Shown here piece by piece: positions 42,266 to 52,286 of a stretch of 64,000 nucleotides of DNA (position 1 is the first letter of the stretch; every line of letters begins with the position of its first letter). The notes beneath the pieces are model-generated. The model was not told the DNA's origin and did not search any database. It saw only the letters and a program-made list of their open reading frames with translations. The stretch is taken from positions 215,788-279,787 of the forward strand of contig CAZFXS010000003.1 in assembly GCA_964523395.1 (NCBI GenBank). Direction: 5' to 3'. The translations under genes and the position numbers were made by a program. Source of the stretch: JANYJZ01 sp964523395. GTDB lineage: Bacteria; Bacteroidota; Ignavibacteria; UBA10030; SZUA-254.

Positions 42266-44509
42266 TTGACTCCTGATACCATACTGCAGTTTGCGCTGGC
42301 AATCCTTCTTCTTCCGCTGGTAAGCTTTACCGTGCTGGTGTTTATCGGTAAGCGCTTGCCGCGGCAAGGTGATTGGTTCGGTACGGGGCTTCTGTTTATT
42401 TGTCTAGCGCTTTCATTAATGGTGATGGTTAACGCGTTAGGGATGGAAGAACCTTCAGTTCTGAACTTCTCCTGGGTTGATTTTGGAAATCTTCCGGTCA
42501 TTGGTCCGCTTCAGATTACACTTGGTATAACTGTTGACCACCTTTCAGCTATCATGCTCGTTGTTGTCTGCCTGGTAAGTTCGCTGGTGCACCTGTTCTC
42601 AATGGCGTATATGCACGGCGATATCAGGTATCACCGGTACTTCGCTTACCTTGGGATTTTCACGTTCTCGATGCTGATTATTGTGCTCACCAACAATCTG
42701 TTCATGATGTATGTTGGCTGGGAATTGGTGGGATTGAGTTCCTACTTGCTGATCGGCCATTGGTATGAAAAAGCATCCGCATCGAATGCGGCGAAGAAAG
42801 CGTTTATTGTCAACCGTGTTGGCGATATCGGAATGTTCACCGGTATCATGATCCTTTATTACACCTTCAGAACATTCGGCTTTACGGAAATTTTCACTGC
42901 CATCGGTTCGGGCAATATCCCGATGGGAAGTGAAGCGTGGCTTACTGCAGCCGGCATTTTGATTTTCTGCGGCGCGATTGGTAAGTCGGCGCAGTTCCCG
43001 TTGCATGTCTGGTTGCCGGATGCGATGGAAGGCCCGACCCCGGTCAGCGCTCTTATCCATGCCGCGACAATGGTTGCTGCCGGAGTTTACCTTGTTGCTC
43101 GCACCTTCCCGCTCATGACAGCAGACGCGCTGGTTTTTATCGCCTATACAGGTGCAATTACCGCGTTTATTTCTGCAACGATTGCTATCGCGCAAAACGA
43201 TATCAAAAAAGTTCTTGCCTATTCCACTATTTCCCAGCTTGGTTATATGGTAATGGGACTCGGCGTAGGGGCATACACTGCAGGATTTTTCCATCTTGTC
43301 ACGCACGCAATGTTTAAAGCAGGATTGTTCCTTGGCTCCGGTTCAGTTATTCATGCCATGCACCATGCACTACACCATCAGCATGACCACCACACCGATC
43401 CGCAGGATATCCGCAATATGGGCGGATTGAAAAAGAAAATGCCAATTACGTTTGTGACGTTTCTGATATATACACTTGCCATCAGCGGCGTTCCGTTTAC
43501 ATCCGGGTTTTTAAGTAAGGATGAGATTCTTGCGGGAACACTCGCGTTCGGAAGTCTTACCGGACATTACATTATTCCGATCATCGGTTTTCTTGTTGCC
43601 GGCCTGACCGCATTCTATATGTTTCGTCTCGTTATCCTTACGTTTTTCGGTGAACACAAAGACAATCACCGGTACGAGCATCTCCATGAATCTCCGGTGC
43701 AAATGACGATTCCTCTGATTGTATTTGCAATCCTTAGTTTCTTCGCGTTTTATTCCTTTAATCCGTTTGGCGCTTCATCGGGATGGTTCTATCACGCCGT
43801 TGAACGGCCTGCGTCTGTAGTTCCCGCGACCGTTCAGGCATCCGGCATCGAAGTATTTGAAGAAGCTGTTCATCACGCGCATATCCCCGCGATGGCACTG
43901 TCATTATTGGTGGCGGGCATCGGTATCCTTATTGCTTTTGCCACATATCAATGGAAGAAGATCAGTGCTGACGCATGGGCGGAAAAAATGAGCGGCCTCT
44001 ACAAATTTCTTCTCAATAAATGGTACTTTGATGAATTGTACGAAGCGGTTATTGTCGGAGGAACAATGGCGCTGACCCGTATGTTACGCTGGTTTGATAT
44101 GTATATTATCGATGGACTGGTGAACGGAACGGCAAGCTGGACGAAAGCCGTGGTGTTTGGCTATACCGAACACTCAAAAGAGAAAGGTATTTCCTCTAAA
44201 GTATTCCTGGCTGTGGGATTAGCGGTCTCGGTTCTTGTTGGCATTTGGACAGCTCAATGGATGTGGGCTGAACACAGCGGTTTCAGCTCTATTCTCATGT
44301 CTGTTCTTGCCGGTTTCCTCACGCTATTCTTTTTCTGGTCGGGTGCCGGCGGTTTCGATAAATATGTCGTTGACGGAATTGTGAACGGCGCGGCGTACGT
44401 TTCAGGTTTTTTTGGGATTATCTTCAAAAAGTTTCAAACCGGAAGAGTGCAGACATATCTGGTGTTCGTGATACTGGGTGTCATTGTGCTGTTCTTCTGG
44501 TTCAAATAA
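42266..44509 (+). CDS. nuoL: NADH-quinone oxidoreductase subunit L
   Basis: A 747-residue antiporter-like proton-pumping subunit. The start is TTG at 42266, with GAAGGA upstream and no nearby ATG. The proton-antiporter domain is shown by MYVGWELVGLSSYLLIGHWYE (about 148-168), KSAQFPLHVWLPDAMEGPTPVSALIHAATMVAAG with its lysine and histidines (about 243-275), and VLAYSTISQLGYM. A His-rich loop HAMHHALHHQHDHH (about 366-379) is common in FCB NuoL. The C-terminal lateral helix region is long (residues 540-747). Confidence 0.96.
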   Translation: MTPDTILQFALAILLLPLVSFTVLVFIGKRLPRQGDWFGTGLLFICLALSLMVMVNALGMEEPSVLNFSWVDFGNLPVIGPLQITLGITVDHLSAIMLVVVCLVSSLVHLFSMAYMHGDIRYHRYFAYLGIFTFSMLIIVLTNNLFMMYVGWELVGLSSYLLIGHWYEKASASNAAKKAFIVNRVGDIGMFTGIMILYYTFRTFGFTEIFTAIGSGNIPMGSEAWLTAAGILIFCGAIGKSAQFPLHVWLPDAMEGPTPVSALIHAATMVAAGVYLVARTFPLMTADALVFIAYTGAITAFISATIAIAQNDIKKVLAYSTISQLGYMVMGLGVGAYTAGFFHLVTHAMFKAGLFLGSGSVIHAMHHALHHQHDHHTDPQDIRNMGGLKKKMPITFVTFLIYTLAISGVPFTSGFLSKDEILAGTLAFGSLTGHYIIPIIGFLVAGLTAFYMFRLVILTFFGEHKDNHRYEHLHESPVQMTIPLIVFAILSFFAFYSFNPFGASSGWFYHAVERPASVVPATVQASGIEVFEEAVHHAHIPAMALSLLVAGIGILIAFATYQWKKISADAWAEKMSGLYKFLLNKWYFDELYEAVIVGGTMALTRMLRWFDMYIIDGLVNGTASWTKAVVFGYTEHSKEKGISSKVFLAVGLAVSVLVGIWTAQWMWAEHSGFSSILMSVLAGFLTLFFFWSGAGGFDKYVVDGIVNGAAYVSGFFGIIFKKFQTGRVQTYLVFVILGVIVLFFWFK

Positions 44510-44533
44510 AGTGTGCATAAACTTAAAGGTTGA

Positions 44534-46138
44534 ATGACGATGGAATTCATTGGTCTTGGTATCTTAAGCTGGATAACATTTCTGCCTGTCGCGGGAATGA
44601 TCCTTGTGCTTCTGCTCCCGAAGGAAAATAAAAATGCTGCTCGGTGGGCATCAGCAATCATCACGGGTATGCAGCTGATATTGGCTGTCGTAATTTATAT
44701 GAAGTTCGACAGGTCAATGGCAGGTGTCAATACGGAAGCAGGATTCCAGTTTATCGAGAAAGCGCGGTGGATTGATATCCCGGCGTTATCCTGGTTTGGC
44801 AGAATTCAAATTGATTACTTCCTCGGCATCGACGGATTAAGCGTTCTTATGGTTATCCTGACCGCGCTGATTTCTTTTATCGCGGTGTTTTCTTCCTGGA
44901 CAATTGAAAAATCGGTGAAAGGATATTTTGCCCTCCTGTTACTGCTTGATGCAGGAATGATGGGCGTCTTTGTTTCACTCGATTTCTTCCTTTTTTATAT
45001 TTTCTGGGAAATCATGCTTCTGCCGATGTATTTCCTTATCGGCATCTGGGGCGGGCCGCGCAGAGAGTATGCGGCCATCAAATTCTTCCTCTATACACTT
45101 CTTGGCAGCGTGCTGATGCTGCTGGCAATTATCGCGCTCTATTTCAGCGTTTCGATTGTTGATCCCGGGACAGGAGAAAGTGTTCATACTTTCAACATGG
45201 TTGCGATGATGAATCAGGCAAACTTCGCGCCTGATTCTATTCTTGGCGGACTCCATACGTCGTGGCGGTATCTTGCCTTTATCGCCCTCTTTATCGGGTT
45301 CGCGATTAAAGTTCCTATTTTCCCGTTCCACACATGGCTGCCCGATGCTCACGTCGAAGCGCCGACAGCTATCAGCGTTATCCTTGCGGGCGTTCTGCTG
45401 AAGATGGGCACCTACGGAATTCTGAGGGTCTGTTATTCGATGTTCCCGGACGCGACGGTCTATTATCAGATTCCCATAGCGATTCTCGGCTTTATAAGTA
45501 TTGTGTATGGTGCTCTTGTAGCTATGGCGCAGGAAGATTTTAAGAAACTTATCGCATACTCCAGTATCAGTCATATGGGTGTTGTCGTTCTCGGTATTGC
45601 CGCGCAGAACACGCAGGGCATTATCGGCGGTGTCATGCAGATGTTTAATCACGGTACGATTACCGCAATGCTCTTCTTGATTGTCGGTGTAATCTACGAC
45701 CGCGCGCATACACGCGGGCTGAATGATTTCGGGGGTTTGATGAACCAAATGCCGAAATATTCCGGCGTTATGGTCGTCGCGTTCTTCGCCGCACTCGGGT
45801 TGCCGGGCTTAAGCGGATTCATTAGCGAAGCGTTCTCGTTTATCGGCGCGTTTCAGGCATTTAAAGAAATCACCATCGCGGCAACAATCGGTATTGTGCT
45901 GACTGCGGCGTACATGCTCTGGACACTGCAAAGGTTATTCCTCGGCACGCTTCCGGAAAAATGGAAAACATTACCTGATATTAACGGACGCGAACTCTTT
46001 ATGCTTGTGCCTCTCGCGATCATTGTCATTTTCCTTGGATTGTACCCGGCTCCAATGATCGACCTGATGTCATCTGCAGTCAATACGCTTGTTGATGTCG
46101 TCGGTAAAACCGGTGCAATGGCAGTAACAGGTCAGTAA
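44534..46138 (+). CDS. nuoM: NADH-quinone oxidoreductase subunit M
   Basis: A 534-residue antiporter-like subunit with about 14 helices. Signatures are IFWEIMLLPMYFLIGIWGG (about 156-174), FPFHTWLPDAHVEAPTAISVILAGVLLKMGTYG (about 264-296) and KKLIAYSSISHMGVVVLG (about 337-354). It lies 24 bp after nuoL and 17 bp before nuoN. Confidence 0.96.
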   Translation: MTMEFIGLGILSWITFLPVAGMILVLLLPKENKNAARWASAIITGMQLILAVVIYMKFDRSMAGVNTEAGFQFIEKARWIDIPALSWFGRIQIDYFLGIDGLSVLMVILTALISFIAVFSSWTIEKSVKGYFALLLLLDAGMMGVFVSLDFFLFYIFWEIMLLPMYFLIGIWGGPRREYAAIKFFLYTLLGSVLMLLAIIALYFSVSIVDPGTGESVHTFNMVAMMNQANFAPDSILGGLHTSWRYLAFIALFIGFAIKVPIFPFHTWLPDAHVEAPTAISVILAGVLLKMGTYGILRVCYSMFPDATVYYQIPIAILGFISIVYGALVAMAQEDFKKLIAYSSISHMGVVVLGIAAQNTQGIIGGVMQMFNHGTITAMLFLIVGVIYDRAHTRGLNDFGGLMNQMPKYSGVMVVAFFAALGLPGLSGFISEAFSFIGAFQAFKEITIAATIGIVLTAAYMLWTLQRLFLGTLPEKWKTLPDINGRELFMLVPLAIIVIFLGLYPAPMIDLMSSAVNTLVDVVGKTGAMAVTGQ

Positions 46139-46155
46139 GAACCTTAGAATACTTC

Positions 46156-47652
46156 ATGCTGGAACAAATCATACATAGCGCGCTTCTTTTTAAACCTGAA
46201 TCAGCTCTGACGGTTGCATTTTGCGTTGTCCTTCTGGTTGGGATTATTGCAAAGAAAAACAATTCTTTGGTTGCGTATCTCTCGATCATCGGACTTGTCA
46301 TCGCCGGATATTTTGTCGTAGAACAGTCAGGGATGGAATCAGCATCGCTGTTCAGCAACATGATGGCGGTGGATCCGTTCTCGGTTTTCTTTAAGGCCTT
46401 TGCGCTTGTCAGCACAGTGATGATTGTACTGTTCTCGCTGAACTCGAATGAGCTGAATACCGGGAAAAGAGTGTTGGGAGAGTATTACGCATTACTTCTG
46501 GCATTAACGCTCGGCATGTTCCTGATGGCGGGCGCGACAAACCTGCTGATGATGTATCTTGCGCTGGAACTCACCAGTCTGAGTTCCTACATCCTCAGCG
46601 GGTTTACGAAAGAGGCCGAAGACTCCAGTGAAGCATCGTTAAAGTACGTTATTTACGGCGCGGTTTCTTCCGGTATGATGTTGTACGGAATTTCAATTCT
46701 CTACGGTCTGACCGGATCTACGGATATCTACGGCGTCAACCGGGTGCTTGCGGGCGGGGAAGTGAACTCCATAACGCTGACCATTGCCGGCATTCTGATC
46801 ATTGTCGGATTCGGATACAAAATTTCAGCGGTGCCGTTCCACTTCTGGACGCCCGATGTGTACGAAGGCGCTCCGTTGACGATTACCGCGATTCTTTCCG
46901 TCGCGTCCAAAGCCGCCGGCTTCGCAATGATGATGCGTTTCTTCAAGATTACATTCTTCGATCCTTCGGTCGGGGGAGCGCTCGGATCTTGGATTTCAAT
47001 TGAGGGATTTGACTGGAACCATATCCTTGCAATTCTTTCCGTTATTACGATGACGGTTGGTAATCTTGTAGCTGTCTGGCAGAAGAATCTCAAGCGTCTT
47101 CTTGCATATTCCAGTATTGCGCACGCCGGTTATATGCTGTTGGGTGTTGTCGTGCTGAGCAACGAAGGTATTGCCGCGGTGTTGATTTATCTTGTCGTCT
47201 ATTTCTTCATGAACCTCGGTGCATTTTTCACCGTGATGCTGGTTGCCAACAAAACGGGAAGCGAGCATATCGACGCGTACAAAGGACTCGGATACCGCAC
47301 GCCGCTGATTGGCGTTGCGATGACGATTTTCCTCCTGTCGCTCACCGGTATTCCTCCGACGGCAGGTTTTGTCGGCAAGCTGTATCTCTTTGCCGCGCTG
47401 ATTAACGCAAAATGGTTCTGGCTCGCGATTGTCGCGGCGCTGAACAGCGTTATCTCGTTATATTATTATGTCAACATCCTCCGCAACATGTTCCTGAAGG
47501 AACCGGAAGGAGCTCAGGAGCCGATGAAATTCTCGCCAGCGCAGGTGATTATCCTCTTTATGTTTGTGATTCCCACGATTCTTTTCGGACTCTATTTCGG
47601 GCCGTTAGTAGAATACGCCCGTGCATCCATAGTGATGTTTGGGGCGAGATAG
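46156..47652 (+). CDS. nuoN: NADH-quinone oxidoreductase subunit N
   Basis: A 498-residue antiporter-like subunit, the last gene of the operon. It contains LLMMYLALELTSLSSYIL (about 131-148), KISAVPFHFWTPDVYEGAPL (about 224-243) and KRLLAYSSIAHAGYMLLGVV (about 313-332). A clear terminator follows. No nuoE, nuoF or nuoG is found before or after, so the NADH-oxidising module is absent from this locus. Confidence 0.96.
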   Translation: MLEQIIHSALLFKPESALTVAFCVVLLVGIIAKKNNSLVAYLSIIGLVIAGYFVVEQSGMESASLFSNMMAVDPFSVFFKAFALVSTVMIVLFSLNSNELNTGKRVLGEYYALLLALTLGMFLMAGATNLLMMYLALELTSLSSYILSGFTKEAEDSSEASLKYVIYGAVSSGMMLYGISILYGLTGSTDIYGVNRVLAGGEVNSITLTIAGILIIVGFGYKISAVPFHFWTPDVYEGAPLTITAILSVASKAAGFAMMMRFFKITFFDPSVGGALGSWISIEGFDWNHILAILSVITMTVGNLVAVWQKNLKRLLAYSSIAHAGYMLLGVVVLSNEGIAAVLIYLVVYFFMNLGAFFTVMLVANKTGSEHIDAYKGLGYRTPLIGVAMTIFLLSLTGIPPTAGFVGKLYLFAALINAKWFWLAIVAALNSVISLYYYVNILRNMFLKEPEGAQEPMKFSPAQVIILFMFVIPTILFGLYFGPLVEYARASIVMFGAR

Positions 47653-47671
47653 CAAGTTTTTTCCTTGCTCT

Positions 47672-47706
47672 AAAAGCATTTCTCATTTGAGGGATGCTTT
47701 TTTTGT
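47672..47706 (+). terminator. Terminator of the nuo operon
   Basis: AAAAGCAT (47672-47679) pairs with ATGCTTTT (47694-47701), with an inner CTC/GAG pairing, followed by a T-rich run. Confidence 0.75.
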
Positions 47707-47716
47707 TTTACAAATG

Positions 47717-47745
47717 TTGATGTTGTAAGAAAAATTTTGTAGTAT
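47717..47745 (+). promoter_or_regulatory. Promoter of the two-component operon
   Basis: TTGATG (47717-47722), 17-nt spacer, TAGTAT (47740-47745). A start near 47752 would leave only about 5 nt before the ATG at 47758, so the mRNA may be almost leaderless. Confidence 0.65.
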
Positions 47746-47757
47746 TCCTACCGCCTT

Positions 47758-48486
47758 ATGCCGAAGAAAACTCAAACAGAAGAGAAATCCACCGTCACCC
47801 GTCCTAACCAAAAGGTCTTTATCCTTGTGGTAGAGGATGAACGCCATCTTGCAGATTCTGTTGCTCGGAGATTGCAGGAAGAAGGATACATGACGGATGT
47901 TTGTCATGATGGGGAAGAGGCATTTCAGCTTGCATCATCCAAGAAGTATCATCTTATCGTGCTTGACTTACTTCTTCCGAGAAAAGATGGTATGTCCATT
48001 CTCCGTGAGCTCCGGAGGAATAAAGTTCAAAGCATGATACTCATTGTAACAGCTAAGAGTACAGTGGAAGATCGTGTTGATGGCCTCCGCGCCGGCGCGG
48101 ATGATTATCTTCTGAAACCATTTGCCTTTGCTGAACTGCTTGCCCGCATCGAGTCGCTTCTCCGCCGCCAGGGCGTTGAACAGCAAACGATGATGCGAGT
48201 CGGCGACCTTGAGCTGGATATCGAAACACGCAATGTCCGCCGGGCGGGCAAGGGTATCCATCTCACAGCGAAAGAATTTATGCTTCTCGAGCTTCTCATG
48301 CGGAACAAAAACCGCATCCTGACCCGTCGTGCCATCGCCGAGCAGGTATGGGGATACACATTTGATACAGGTACAAATGTTGTCGACGTGTACGTGAATT
48401 ACCTCCGCAAAGCCATCGACGATGGTTATACCAAACGCCTCATTCATACCGTCCGCGGTGTCGGCTTTATCCTGAAAGAAGAGTAA
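47758..48486 (+). CDS. OmpR/PhoB-family response regulator
   Basis: A 242-residue transcriptional regulator. The receiver domain spans residues 20-135: acidic pocket VVEDE, phospho-acceptor Asp70 in VLDLLLPRKDG, and Lys in LLKPFAF (about 117-123). A winged-helix DNA-binding domain lies at about 148-240, with LTAKEFMLLELLMRNKNRIL and YTFDTGTNVVDVYVNYLRKA. It ends directly at the next gene, a histidine kinase (stop 48486, start 48487). The N-terminus has a 17-residue polar extension. The signal sensed is unknown. Confidence 0.94.
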   Translation: MPKKTQTEEKSTVTRPNQKVFILVVEDERHLADSVARRLQEEGYMTDVCHDGEEAFQLASSKKYHLIVLDLLLPRKDGMSILRELRRNKVQSMILIVTAKSTVEDRVDGLRAGADDYLLKPFAFAELLARIESLLRRQGVEQQTMMRVGDLELDIETRNVRRAGKGIHLTAKEFMLLELLMRNKNRILTRRAIAEQVWGYTFDTGTNVVDVYVNYLRKAIDDGYTKRLIHTVRGVGFILKEE

Positions 48487-49875
48487 ATGTTCCGTTCCAT
48501 CCGCTTCCGGCTTACCCTGTGGTATGTACTCACGGTAATGGCAACATTTGTGGTAATCGCCTGGGCAACCTACCAATATGTCAATGCGATGCTCATATCA
48601 TCCCTCGATACCTCGGTGACAAATGAAGTGAAATGGATTACATCACGCCTGGAAAAACAAAGAGAAAGAAATGAAAGCAATGATGAAGTAAGGGAGGATA
48701 TCAGGGACCACGCGTCGTATTTCCCACACAAGGAATTTATCGAGATCTGGGATTCGACAGGCCAGATATTTCATCAGTCGAGAAATTTATCGGGGGATAC
48801 GCTTTTCTTTCTTCTTGAAAATATTGAAAATCATCGGTGGCTTCTGATCACATTGCAGGATTTTCGCGACCATCAGCTCCGTCTTGCCATGAGCAAAACC
48901 TCTTCGGCAACAATCCTGCTGGGTATCCCTATGGAATCAACAACAGAAGTCATGAGTCAATTATTCGATACCCTTGCATGGATGAGTCCGTTGGTAATGC
49001 TGATAGCTGTCGTCGGCGGAACTATCCTTGCGAAAAAATCGCTCGCAAAGGTCAACAAAGTTACTGAAACGGTCAAGCGGATAACAGTTGAACGCCTTCA
49101 CGATCGTATTCCGGAGCCGGAAATTAATGATGAAATCGGCAACCTGATTTCGACATTCAATGCGATGATCTCCCGGCTCGACTCTTCCTTCGAACAAATG
49201 AAGCAGTTCTCTGCCGATGCGTCGCACGAACTCCGGACACCGTTGACAGTCATACGTACGCAACTTGAATCTGCGCTCGACAGCAGGAGGTCGCCCGCAG
49301 AACTGAAAAAAATTGTCGCGCATTGTCTTGACGAAACCATCAGAATGAGCTCAACCATTGAAAATCTGCTGTTGCTGGCGAAATCAGACGCGGGGCAGGT
49401 GACCGTTCGTAATGATAAGGTGGTATTACAAAAGCTCATGGAAGAGATGTACGAGGAAAGCATTATTCTCGCTTCTGCCAAATCAATTACCGTTCAATTA
49501 CAGAAAGCGGATCCGGCGACGATTTTGGGGGACGAACAACGGTTACGACAAATGCTGCTGAATCTTATCGATAATGCTATTAAGTACAGTCAATATAACG
49601 GAGCAATTAACCTTTCGCTTGTTAAAAATAACGGGAGGGCAACGATCACTGTCGCGGATAACGGCATTGGAATCCCTGCGGAAGAAGTCCCAAGAATTTT
49701 TGACCGATTTTACAGGGTCGATAGAGCTCGTTCCAGAGAAATGGGAGGGGCAGGACTTGGACTGTCCATTACCCGCTGGATTGTTCAGGCACACGGAGGA
49801 AATCTTACTGTTAAAAGCGAGGTAAATAAAGGTAGCGAATTTACTGTTGTGTTTCCTCTTGCCACTTCAACCTAA
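48487..49875 (+). CDS. Sensor histidine kinase (HAMP, HisKA, HATPase)
   Basis: A 462-residue membrane kinase with TM1 (about 9-28), a periplasmic sensor of about 135 residues with no recognised fold, TM2 (about 166-184), HAMP (about 185-238), HisKA with phospho-acceptor His247 in DASHELRTPL, and an ATPase domain with the N box (NLIDNAIKYS), DNGIGIP and GGAGLGLSI. It partners the adjacent response regulator. The arrangement resembles CusS/PhoR-like kinases, but the input cannot be inferred. Confidence 0.93.
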   Translation: MFRSIRFRLTLWYVLTVMATFVVIAWATYQYVNAMLISSLDTSVTNEVKWITSRLEKQRERNESNDEVREDIRDHASYFPHKEFIEIWDSTGQIFHQSRNLSGDTLFFLLENIENHRWLLITLQDFRDHQLRLAMSKTSSATILLGIPMESTTEVMSQLFDTLAWMSPLVMLIAVVGGTILAKKSLAKVNKVTETVKRITVERLHDRIPEPEINDEIGNLISTFNAMISRLDSSFEQMKQFSADASHELRTPLTVIRTQLESALDSRRSPAELKKIVAHCLDETIRMSSTIENLLLLAKSDAGQVTVRNDKVVLQKLMEEMYEESIILASAKSITVQLQKADPATILGDEQRLRQMLLNLIDNAIKYSQYNGAINLSLVKNNGRATITVADNGIGIPAEEVPRIFDRFYRVDRARSREMGGAGLGLSITRWIVQAHGGNLTVKSEVNKGSEFTVVFPLATST

Positions 49876-50288
49876 AGTATCCATTGCCAGGACTTCCCTA
49901 TAGTCCTGATTTACTCCTTTTGCACCTTTCTTATAGACGCTATTTTCCCTCCGGCTGCTCAAAAATCCGTGTTGTGTATCACTCACCTCCTTTGTGAAAT
50001 CAGGAAAAAAGTTTTTTGTTGTGATATACATCCTAATACAGAAAGCGTGTATTTCGGTGTTATATCAGGTAAAGTACAACCCTTCCCCATTGATAACTTG
50101 AGCACAGGGCATTACATTAGTCCTGTTCATTCACGTCGTCTATCCTCATCATTGAAAAATCAAAGTCATTAGATAACCGTGGTCGCATTCTCGAGTACAG
50201 GCAGGGAATGTAAATTGTCATCGGATCAATTGTAATTCAATCTCACTAACTCACTTAATCATTAATAAATTATGGAGAAGGTATAATT
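49876..50288 (+). other. 413-bp intergenic region with terminator-like hairpin
   Basis: CAGGACT (49888-49894) and AGTCCTG (49902-49908) make a 7-bp hairpin followed by a moderately T-rich run, a plausible end for the two-component operon. Further on, GTGTATCAC (49974-49982) and GTGATATAC (50020-50028) are near-complementary. The region before the next gene holds a GGAGAAGGT ribosome site. No ORF looks real. Confidence 0.45.
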
Positions 50289-51917
50289 ATGGTGTCTCAA
50301 ACAACACGTTTCAATGCAATGCGAGGAGTCGCGCTTATTGCGCTTATTACAGTATTATGCAGTGCATGGGTGTACACGCAGGAACTATGCGATCCTCCGA
50401 TTGGCACGGCAGGACATGACAAATATCTCACCTGCTCAATCCGCTGGATTGATCTGAAAGGTGCATCTTCAATCGAAGGAGCGACATTTTTATGGGATGG
50501 CCCGTCAGGGTCCGGATGGACCGGAGCTCATCTTACAACAAATGTTCCCGGTATGTATGTCCTCAAAATTACATCCCCGAGCGGATGCTATACTATCGAT
50601 ACAGTGTATCTCTATGACAACGCTGACACGCCGGATCTTCGCTGTGAAGGCGATTATCTTTCGTGTACAAAAACAACTGCAACCACGAACGTCTATTCAG
50701 ATCCTTCTGAAGGCGTGACCTATATGTGGTATGGCGACGGCCTTGTGAGCGGTCAGGGAACTTCATCGGCGGTATGGGATGCACCGGGGACGAAGAAAGT
50801 TGTCGTGCGCGTTGAAGCAACAGGCTGTACCGATTCCTGCTCAACCGAAGTAACAATGAACAGTGATAAGCCTTCCTGCAATTTGTCTGTTCCGAGCACC
50901 AAGCCGGCGTGCGGAAGCACCGGTAACCAATTGTGTGCAAATGTATCCGGTGCCGCTTCTTATGAGTGGACAGTTACCGGTTGGACGATGACAGGCGGTC
51001 AGGGTACAAACTGCGTTACCTATACCGCCGGCGTGGCGGGTACCAGTGGTACATTTAAACTTGTCGTCACGGGTCAGAACGGCTGCAAAGATTCTTGCAC
51101 GGTTGTGTTAACATGCGAAGGAGAGTTGGGTCAAGGCTGTACCCCTGGTTATTGGAAGAATCATAAGTTCCAGTGGGATCGGGCTGGCGATGTCGCGTCA
51201 AGCTGCGTTGCAGCAGCAATTGCGGCAAAAGCCGCAGCGTTTCCGGCAGAACCCTGGAGCGGCAACGGTACAATCAATTCATTATACAGAACGACGTTTG
51301 GTGTTACTGCCGCGCAGATGACTGCGGTTGGTCTGGCTTCAAACCTTACGCTGATCCAGGCGCTTAATCTCGGCGGTGGCAAATTTGAACAGCTGGCCCG
51401 TCATTCAGTTGCCGGCCTTCTAAGTGCATGCGCAGTGAATTATGCATTTACTTCTGCCACTGTTCTGCAACAGACACATAATGCAATTGTAACGAAAACG
51501 CTCGGTACTCCGACACTTGGCGATATCTTTGACCTTGCCAATAACGCAGGCTGTCCGCTGGATAACAAGGAACTCGGCAGAGAAACCATTGTAGGTGGTT
51601 CTATTGAAGAGGTTATGCCGACACAGTATAATCTTTCGAGCAATTATCCGAATCCCTTTAATCCGTCAACAGTTATCAATTACGAAGTTCCTGAACCAAG
51701 TTATGTACGCCTTGCGGTGTACAATATGCTCGGACAGGAAGTCGCGACGTTGGTAGATGGAGTGGTTGAACCGGGTGTTCGCGCGGTTGAATGGAATGCC
51801 AGCAACGGCAGTGGCGCTGTCCTTCCTTCGGGCATCTATATTTACAAGATGCAGGCAACCTCATTAACATCTGAAAAAGGCTTCCAGACAGTCAAGAAGA
51901 TGATGTTGATGAAGTAA
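50289..51917 (+). CDS. Secreted T9SS cargo protein with Ig-like repeats
   Basis: A 542-residue exported protein. A signal peptide (about residues 1-30, ALIALITVLCSAWVYT) is followed by an Ig/PKD-like domain (about 31-110) with paired cysteines and two further Cys-rich Ig-like units (about 115-280). A CTPGYWKNH motif opens a helical Ala-rich segment (about 283-430), and the C-terminal 85 residues are a type A sorting domain (NYPNPFNPSTVINYEVPEPS ... MLGQEVATLVDG ... MMLMK). It should cross the outer membrane by the type IX system. The first 110 residues and the sorting domain are nearly repeated in the next gene. Confidence 0.85.
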   Translation: MVSQTTRFNAMRGVALIALITVLCSAWVYTQELCDPPIGTAGHDKYLTCSIRWIDLKGASSIEGATFLWDGPSGSGWTGAHLTTNVPGMYVLKITSPSGCYTIDTVYLYDNADTPDLRCEGDYLSCTKTTATTNVYSDPSEGVTYMWYGDGLVSGQGTSSAVWDAPGTKKVVVRVEATGCTDSCSTEVTMNSDKPSCNLSVPSTKPACGSTGNQLCANVSGAASYEWTVTGWTMTGGQGTNCVTYTAGVAGTSGTFKLVVTGQNGCKDSCTVVLTCEGELGQGCTPGYWKNHKFQWDRAGDVASSCVAAAIAAKAAAFPAEPWSGNGTINSLYRTTFGVTAAQMTAVGLASNLTLIQALNLGGGKFEQLARHSVAGLLSACAVNYAFTSATVLQQTHNAIVTKTLGTPTLGDIFDLANNAGCPLDNKELGRETIVGGSIEEVMPTQYNLSSNYPNPFNPSTVINYEVPEPSYVRLAVYNMLGQEVATLVDGVVEPGVRAVEWNASNGSGAVLPSGIYIYKMQATSLTSEKGFQTVKKMMLMK

Positions 51918-52286
51918 GATTTCCCTCATAAGAGGAATCGATGAGCGGGGTAAGCGATGTTTGCTTGCCCCGTTTTGTTTTTTTTGCTCAATTTCTCTTA
52001 ACTATGATGCACTATTCGTTATCTGTCCGGACGAGTTTTTAGGAATGTAGTTAATGAGTATAAGCAAAAACAAGAAAAACAGGTAACAAAACTCTTGATT
52101 CATACTTTTTTCTCCTTATATTGTATCGTTGTTTTGGAAGCAAATTCTCCCCTCATTGTCTCAATTATCTGTTGAAAAAGTTTTTCGGAACTTATTGTAA
52201 TTGCAGTCTCAGGCTTCAAAAGTGTTTCAAGAAAATTAAAACTCACTAATCAACCATTCACTAACTATTATAGGGAAGGTATATTT
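51918..52286 (+). other. 369-bp intergenic region between the two T9SS cargo genes
   Basis: It holds a terminator (51946-51985) and then AT-rich sequence with no convincing ORF. The last 50 bp resemble the leader of the preceding cargo gene (cactaa words, then a GGGAAGGT/GGAGAAGGT ribosome site), consistent with duplication including the leader. Confidence 0.45.
51946..51985 (+). terminator. Terminator of the first T9SS cargo gene
   Basis: CGGGGTAAGC (51946-51955) pairs with GCTTGCCCCG (51963-51972) with one wobble, followed by TTTTGTTTTTTTT. Confidence 0.85.

Noticed and set aside
43367..43410. His-rich segment of NuoL as a special metal site
   Set aside because: Similar His runs in this NuoL loop are common in related bacteria; not unusual.
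46728..47268. Minus-strand ORFs opposite nuoN
   Set aside because: Reverse-complement shadows of hydrophobic coding sequence.
49969..50172. 67-codon ORF in the gap before the first T9SS gene
   Set aside because: No family likeness, no ribosome site, composition like noncoding sequence.
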